Assembly (NCBI GenBank): GCA_027489915.1
Contig: JAIXZB010000029.1
Coordinates: 1 to 10,629, forward strand
DNA from: Rickettsiales bacterium
GTDB lineage: Bacteria; Pseudomonadota; Alphaproteobacteria; Rickettsiales; UBA3002
Direction of reading: 5' to 3'
DNA length: 10,629 nucleotides
Positions 6,329 to 10,629 of this stretch are shown piece after piece. A program made the translations under genes and the position numbers. Each line of letters begins with the position of its first letter. The first letter of the stretch is position 1. The notes below the pieces were generated by a model. It did no database searches, was not told the DNA's origin, and saw only the letters and a list, made by a program, of their open reading frames with translations.

Positions 6329-7219
6329 TTAAAGCGCCCGACCAATCCGCTTAATTTCCCATTGCAATTCAATGCCCGAGTGCGCCATCACCTTCGCGCG
6401 CACCTCTTCCCCAAGCGTTTCTAAATCCGAAGCCGTCGCATCCCCCGTATTCAGCATAAAATTGCAATGCAATTCACTCATCTGCGCGCCACCCACACGC
6501 AAGCCCCTGCATCCCGCCGCATCAATCAATTGCCAGGCTTTATACCCTTCAGGGTTCTTGAAGGTAGAACCACCCGTTCTCTCACGAATAGGTTGCGTCT
6601 CAGCCCGCTTGCGGTTAATCTCCTCCATCTGCGCATGAATCTCTGCTGCATCGCCCGCCATAGTCGCAAACCACGCCCGCGAGAACACCGCACCCTTTGG
6701 GAACACACTATGACGATACGTAAAATCCAATTCATCTGCCGTCATCCGCGCAACGGACCCATCACGCAGCACCAACTCCGCCTCAATCAGCGCATCCTTC
6801 ACTTCGCGCCCATAAGCACCGCCATTCATCGCAAGCGCCCCGCCAATCGTACCTGGAATGCCGCTTAAAAACGCCAGCCCATCGCGTCCATGATCTGCCG
6901 CTACGCGCGCCACATGCACGTCCAATGCAGCAGCACCTGCACTCACCACATCGCCTTCCACCTCAATCGCCGTAAATCCGCGCCCAAGACGAATCACCAC
7001 ACCATCCAGCCCACCATCGCGCACAATCAGGTTGCTACCCACCCCAATCACCGTAATCGGAATATCCTTCGGGCACCCACGTATAAAATCGGCAAGGTCT
7101 TGCACATCTGCAGGTTTATACAACACTTCTGCAGCACCACCCACACCAAACCAGTTAGTGCTTTTCAGCTCCGCATTGGGGCGATAATTCCCACGCACCT
7201 TAGGCAATTTATCTAACAT
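6329..7219 (-). CDS. murB: UDP-N-acetylenolpyruvoylglucosamine reductase
   Basis: FAD- and NADPH-dependent cytoplasmic enzyme reducing UDP-GlcNAc-enolpyruvate to UDP-MurNAc. The 296-residue product shows the FAD-binding motif VIGVGSNLIVRDGGLDGVVIRL (about 57-78) and LSGIPGTIGGALAMNGGAYGREV in the middle, both hallmarks of the family. It also has YRHSVFPKGAVFSRAWF and RTGGSTFKNPEGYKAWQLIDAAG with the catalytic Ser. The C-terminus, GIELQWEIKRIG, carries the catalytic Glu near 288. The YRHS region and overall length fit the type II class common outside enterobacteria. The ATG at 7219 has GGGAA 6 nt upstream, next to heptamer repeats in the 33-bp gap from murC. Gene order murC-murB-ddl is the normal alphaproteobacterial one. 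Confidence 0.98.
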   Translation of the reverse strand: MLDKLPKVRGNYRPNAELKSTNWFGVGGAAEVLYKPADVQDLADFIRGCPKDIPITVIGVGSNLIVRDGGLDGVVIRLGRGFTAIEVEGDVVSAGAAALDVHVARVAADHGRDGLAFLSGIPGTIGGALAMNGGAYGREVKDALIEAELVLRDGSVARMTADELDFTYRHSVFPKGAVFSRAWFATMAGDAAEIHAQMEEINRKRAETQPIRERTGGSTFKNPEGYKAWQLIDAAGCRGLRVGGAQMSELHCNFMLNTGDATASDLETLGEEVRAKVMAHSGIELQWEIKRIGRAL

Positions 7220-7227
7220 ACTATTTC

Positions 7228-7248
7228 CCGAATCCTGAATGCCGAATA
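7228..7248. repeat. Three tandem heptamers in the murC-murB gap
   Basis: CCGAATC, CTGAATG and CCGAATA follow one another with no spacing (consensus CYGAATN; NATTCRG on the minus strand). They fill most of the 33 bp between the murC stop and the murB start. Related ATTCC-type heptamers occur at the murG-murC junction. The function is unknown; it may be a short tandem heptanucleotide repeat of slippage origin. Confidence 0.6.
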
Positions 7249-7252
7249 CTGA

Positions 7253-8710
7253 TCAAGCACTCTTTCGCGCCGCCATAAGCGTCTCCAACTGCGCAGGCAA
7301 TGCGGCCGCCCACTTGCTTATGCTGCCTGCACCTAAGCAAATCACAAAATCATTGGGCTGTGCAATCTCTGCGATTACTTCCGCCAACATCTGCTCATTA
7401 GGCAGCGCCAGCACATGCTTATGCCCATGGTCGCGAATCCCCTGCACCAGCGCATCGCGGTTCGCCCCCTCAATCGGCTCCTCACCAGCTGCATACACAT
7501 CTGCAATAATCACCGTATCAGCCTGATTAAAACAGGTGCAGAATTCATTGAACAAATGCGAGAGTCGCGAATAACGGTGCGGCTGCGCCACCGCAATCAC
7601 CCGCCCACCACTGGCCACCACTGCTTGGCGCGCGCTCGAAAGCGTCGCCGCAATCTCCACTGGATGATGCCCATAATCATCAATAATCGTAACCCCCGCC
7701 ACTTCACCTGTTTTGGTAAAACGCCGCTTCACTCCACGAAACTCACGCAGGCCGCGCAGAATCGAAGCATCGGGCATTCCAATCTCACGCGCCACCGATA
7801 CGGCCGCAAGCGAGTTCAGCACATTATGCATCCCCCACATCGGAAGCTGTACATCTTTAAGTAGCACCACTTCGCCCGTCTGCTTGTTTGCAATCTCGCA
7901 ATCATAGATCTGCCCCGTCGTGTTTTGACGAATATTCACCGCCCGCACATCTGCCTGCGGGTTGGTGCCATAAGTCACAATGCGACGGTCAGTAATTTTA
8001 GCAACCAATGCCTGCACCTCAGGGTGATCCACACACAGCACCCCAAACCCATAAAACGGCAACTGCTCCAGAAACTGCCGAAACGCCGCCTTCACCGCAT
8101 CAAAACTGCCATAATGATCCAGATGCTCCGGGTCAATATTTGTAATCACCGCAATCGTTGATGGAATACGAATAAACGTGCCGTCCGATTCATCGGCTTC
8201 AACCACCATCCAGTCACTTTCCCCCATCATCGCATTGCTGCCATACGCATTGATGATACCGCCGTTAATCACCGTCGGCTTCATATCCGCCGTCTGAAAC
8301 AGCGTAGCAATCATCGAAGTAGTGGTAGTTTTCCCGTGCGTTCCTGCCACCGAAATACAAGTCTTAAGCCGCATCAATTCCGCCAGCATCTCAGCCCTGC
8401 GCACCACTGGAATACGCATCTTGCGCGCTTCCAGCACTTCGGGGTTATCCTGCTTCACCGCGCTCGATATCACTACCACGCTTGCGCCTTGCACATTCTC
8501 CGCCTTGTGCCCAATCATCACCTTCACACCATGCTTGCGCAAGCCGTCCAGCGTGTAACTCTCCGCCAAATCCGAACCCTGCACCTGATACCCCAGAGTG
8601 CACAGCACCTCCGCAATACCACTCATGCCAATCCCGCCAATCCCCACCAAATGCAGTACCCCCACATCCAGCGGCATCGTCTTAGCAACAGTAAAAGGGC
8701 GAATGGTCAT
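7253..8710 (-). CDS. murC: UDP-N-acetylmuramate--L-alanine ligase
   Basis: ATP-dependent Mur ligase adding L-Ala to UDP-MurNAc in the cytoplasm, the first amino acid of the stem peptide. The 485-residue product has a Rossmann-like N-domain with HLVGIGGIGMSGIAEVL (20-36) and GSDLAES (45-51). The central ATPase domain has the P-loop AGTHGKTTTTSM (122-133) and EADESDGTFI followed by ITNIDPEHLDHYG. The C-terminal domain has DDYGHHPVEIAATL and QPHRYSRL. All are characteristic of MurC rather than MurD, MurE or MurF. The frame stays open to an ATG at 8782, but that would add 24 residues encoded by repetitive, heptamer-rich DNA; the ATG at 8710 with GGAA 6 nt upstream is preferred. The length then matches the family. 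Confidence 0.98.
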   Translation of the reverse strand: MTIRPFTVAKTMPLDVGVLHLVGIGGIGMSGIAEVLCTLGYQVQGSDLAESYTLDGLRKHGVKVMIGHKAENVQGASVVVISSAVKQDNPEVLEARKMRIPVVRRAEMLAELMRLKTCISVAGTHGKTTTTSMIATLFQTADMKPTVINGGIINAYGSNAMMGESDWMVVEADESDGTFIRIPSTIAVITNIDPEHLDHYGSFDAVKAAFRQFLEQLPFYGFGVLCVDHPEVQALVAKITDRRIVTYGTNPQADVRAVNIRQNTTGQIYDCEIANKQTGEVVLLKDVQLPMWGMHNVLNSLAAVSVAREIGMPDASILRGLREFRGVKRRFTKTGEVAGVTIIDDYGHHPVEIAATLSSARQAVVASGGRVIAVAQPHRYSRLSHLFNEFCTCFNQADTVIIADVYAAGEEPIEGANRDALVQGIRDHGHKHVLALPNEQMLAEVIAEIAQPNDFVICLGAGSISKWAAALPAQLETLMAARKSA

Positions 8711-8720
8711 AAAGGTTCCA

Positions 8721-8803
8721 GTGAATAGTAAAGAGTGAGTGGTCAAGAGTGATATAACAGCTTTTATTCCGCATTCCAGCAAAAGCTATTCACCACTCAC
8801 CAC
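8721..8803. repeat. Heptamer-phased repeats and nested inverted repeats at the murG-murC junction
   Basis: Plus-strand 8721-8755 divides into five heptamers all starting GT: GTGAATA, GTAAAGA, GTGAGTG, GTCAAGA, GTGATAT. Next come ATTCCGC and ATTCCAG (8766-8779). TCACCAC occurs twice in tandem at 8790-8803, inside the last codons of murG. Inverted pairs overlay this: agctttt (8759-8765) with aaaagct (8781-8787), gtgagtggt (8735-8743) with accactcac (8792-8800), and gtgaatag (8721-8728) with ctattcac (8786-8793). The murG stop codon lies inside these arms. No T-run marks a terminator. Its role is unknown. Confidence 0.6.
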
Positions 8804-9880
8804 CTTCGCAAGCGCTTCTGCCGCATCTGGCTTTCCAAGCCCATGCATCTTGTGCGCCGCATCGGTCAGCACAGCAGGGTTGGTCAAATAGGTTTCAATC
8901 CGCGCAGCCAACGCCTGCGGGGTAAATCCTTCTTGCCCCATCACCCAGCCACCACCTGCATCCTCCACCGCCTGCGCGTTGAAATACTGGTGGTTATCTG
9001 TCGCCTTCGGGTAAGGTACCAAAATCGCAGGCCGTCCAGCCGCCGTAAGCTCCGCAACCGTGCTCGCACCCGAGCGCGAAATCACCAAATGCGCTGCCGC
9101 CAAGCGCGCTGGCACATCCGTAAAAAACGGCGCCAAATCTACCTGCATCGAGAGCGCCGTATACGCCGCTCGGGTCGTATCCATCTCACCCACCCTGCAT
9201 TGCTGGTCGAGCCGAATCCGCGCCCGTAAATTCTCGGGCAGCAACGTCATAGCTGCAGGCATCACATCCGAAAACACACTCGCTCCCTGACTGCCACCAA
9301 TCACCAAAATCCTAAGCATCCCATCCCCGCGAAGCGTAGGGTATTCCACTGCCGAAAGCGCCTTCACCGCCGCCCGAATCGGGTTGCCCGTCCACACCAC
9401 CTGCGCTTTCGTTTTCTCGGGCATACGCTGTGTCGGTTGATACGTTGTCGCAATCACCTTCACCCGCGTTGCCAAAAAGCGATTCGCTTTACCCAACACC
9501 GAATTCTGCTCATGAATCACCGTCGGAATTCCAAGCAATGTCGCCGCCAACATGGTGGGAAACGAGGGGTATCCACCAAATCCCACCACCACACGCGGTT
9601 TCTCAAGACGCAAAATACGCATCGCCTGAAACACTCCAATCCCAATCCCAATAACACTACGCAGCTTGCTCACAATCCCACCACGCAACGTCGCTGCATG
9701 AATGTAATGCATCGGCAACTGCCCAATCACTCCCTGATAACTGGCGCTGTTATAAGACTTGAAACGCTTATCCGTAACAAACACCACACGCTCAGCACGT
9801 GCAACCAGCACCTCGGCCAGCGCCTCTGCCGGAAAAATATGGCCACCCGTGCCACCCGCAGCAAGAATAATAGAATGCAT
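8786..9880 (-). CDS. murG: Lipid II synthase (undecaprenyl-PP-MurNAc-pentapeptide GlcNAc transferase)
   Basis: GT-B glycosyltransferase at the cytoplasmic face of the inner membrane; it transfers GlcNAc from UDP-GlcNAc to lipid I, making lipid II. The 364-residue product begins LAAGGTGGHIFPAEALAEVL (6-25), the first glycine-rich loop. GFGGYPSFPTMLAATLLGIPTVIHEQNSVLGKANRFLA follows in the N-domain and contains the conserved H.EQN..(L/P)G.. motif. The C-domain has VIGGSQGASVF and HLVISRSGASTVAELTAAGRPAILVPYP followed by DNHQYFNA, the UDP-GlcNAc site. Nothing is missing and length is normal. The ATG at 9880 is supported by the start of homology, although the upstream TGAGAT is a weak ribosome binding site. 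It follows ftsW by 78 bp. Its last codons contain a perfect tandem heptamer. Confidence 0.98.
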   Translation of the reverse strand: MHSIILAAGGTGGHIFPAEALAEVLVARAERVVFVTDKRFKSYNSASYQGVIGQLPMHYIHAATLRGGIVSKLRSVIGIGIGVFQAMRILRLEKPRVVVGFGGYPSFPTMLAATLLGIPTVIHEQNSVLGKANRFLATRVKVIATTYQPTQRMPEKTKAQVVWTGNPIRAAVKALSAVEYPTLRGDGMLRILVIGGSQGASVFSDVMPAAMTLLPENLRARIRLDQQCRVGEMDTTRAAYTALSMQVDLAPFFTDVPARLAAAHLVISRSGASTVAELTAAGRPAILVPYPKATDNHQYFNAQAVEDAGGGWVMGQEGFTPQALAARIETYLTNPAVLTDAAHKMHGLGKPDAAEALAKVVSGE

Positions 9881-9958
9881 TATGAAATCTCAGCTAGATT
9901 ATGTGAAAAACTACCGCCACAGCACTAACACACTACAAGCATCTTTCCAGCAAATCAA

Positions 9959-10629
9959 TTAACGGCTAAAAGCCTTTTTGCGCATATCCACCGTGAACTG
10001 CCCATAACGCTTGCGCGTCAGTGCCAGCATCATGCCCATGCCAAACGCCATCGCAATGAGCGAAGAACCTCCGTAGCTGAGGAATGGAAGTGTCATACCC
10101 TTCGCTGGCAATAAATTCACCGCCACCCCCATATTCACAATCGCCTGAATCCCAAACTGCGCAAGCAATCCAGATACCGCAATCAGCGTGAACATATCCT
10201 GTTCCTTCCACAGGCGCGAATAGCCACGAATCACAATAAATGCAAAAATGCTGATGACAAAAATACAGAAAAATACCCCAAATTCTTCTCCCGCCACCGC
10301 AAAAATAAAATCGGTATGGCTGTCAGGAATATGCTGCTTCACAACGCCCTCTCCTGGCCCACGACCAACCCAGCCACCGCTTTGGAACGCCTCAATCGAT
10401 TTACCAACCTGATAATTATCACCCGCCGCAGGGTTCAAAAACCTGTCTATGCGCGACGTCACGTGCGGCATAAACTGATACGCCGCAATCGCACCACCAA
10501 TCCCCATGCACATCAGGCCGATCACCCATACGAACGGCATGCCCGCCAGAAAAAACTGAATACCAAACATGCCTGTCACCGTCACTACCATCCCAAAATC
10601 GGGCTGAATCACCAGCAGCAACACCACCA
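9959..10629 (-). CDS. ftsW: Septal peptidoglycan polymerase FtsW, 5' part outside the window
   Basis: SEDS-family integral membrane glycosyltransferase that polymerises lipid II at the septum with its partner FtsI. Only the C-terminal 223 residues or so are in the window; the frame is open to the right edge, so GTG codons near 10627 are internal. Visible are QPDFGMVVTVTGMFGIQFFLAG (transmembrane), then a periplasmic loop with SRIDRFLNPAAGDNYQVGKS and GGWVGRGPGEGVVKQHIPDSHTDFIFAVAGEEFG. This loop is the most conserved SEDS region. Three further hydrophobic segments follow, including the PFLSYGGSSL motif near the end. A short basic tail (RKRYGQFTVDMRKKAFSR) follows. RodA has the same motifs; the place directly before murG in a dcw cluster makes FtsW the better call. 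The 78-bp gap to murG (9881-9958) shows no distinct element. Confidence 0.95.
   Translation of the reverse strand, partial: VVLLLVIQPDFGMVVTVTGMFGIQFFLAGMPFVWVIGLMCMGIGGAIAAYQFMPHVTSRIDRFLNPAAGDNYQVGKSIEAFQSGGWVGRGPGEGVVKQHIPDSHTDFIFAVAGEEFGVFFCIFVISIFAFIVIRGYSRLWKEQDMFTLIAVSGLLAQFGIQAIVNMGVAVNLLPAKGMTLPFLSYGGSSLIAMAFGMGMMLALTRKRYGQFTVDMRKKAFSR

Noticed and set aside
8711..8782. Upstream extension of murC to the ATG at 8782
   Set aside because: The extra 24 codons come from repetitive DNA overlapping hairpins, have no MurC homology, and the ATG at 8710 has a better ribosome binding site and family-like length.
1..10629. A novel defence, mobile or biosynthetic system
   Set aside because: All coding capacity is explained by nine standard division and cell-wall genes; no CRISPR-type array, transposase, integrase, toxin-antitoxin pair or unknown gene is visible.

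Overview
The window is the distal half of a dcw (division and cell wall) cluster, read entirely from the minus strand. In transcription order (right to left) it holds ftsW (3' part), murG, murC, murB, ddl, ftsQ, ftsA, ftsZ and lpxC (5' part). All nine products are recognisable from motifs. The order ftsW-murG-murC-murB-ddl-ftsQ-ftsA-ftsZ-lpxC, the FtsZ tail ending DIPAFLRRQAN after a roughly 200-residue linker, and lpxC following ftsZ point to an alphaproteobacterium of moderate GC content. lpxC implies a lipid A-containing outer membrane. I cannot name a genus.

Layout: lpxC (857 to the left edge); a 270-bp gap with a perfect TTAA-N7-TTAAC (CtrA-type) site; ftsZ (2744-1128) with a strong Shine-Dalgarno; a 274-bp gap with a good sigma70-type promoter, two DnaA-like boxes and a structured repeat; ftsA and ftsQ, only 3 bp apart; a 126-bp gap with a second copy of the same repeat; ddl; a 130-bp gap with a small hairpin; murB; a 33-bp gap made of heptamers; murC; a 75-bp gap rich in heptamers and inverted repeats; murG; a 78-bp gap; and ftsW, cut by the right edge.

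The genes work together. MurC, MurB and Ddl make cytoplasmic precursor parts (UDP-MurNAc, its L-Ala adduct and D-Ala-D-Ala). MurG makes lipid II. FtsW polymerises lipid II at the septum. FtsQ, FtsA and FtsZ build and anchor the divisome. LpxC commits UDP-GlcNAc-derived precursor to lipid A, so envelope and division synthesis are encoded side by side.

No new multi-gene system is present; the coding content is ordinary. The most interesting material lies between genes. A bipartite two-hairpin element of about 90 bp occurs twice (2922-3015 and 5195-5284), with conserved loops and stem sequences that differ but still pair. Heptamer-phased repeats sit at two mur junctions. Candidate CtrA and DnaA sites lie around lpxC and ftsZ.
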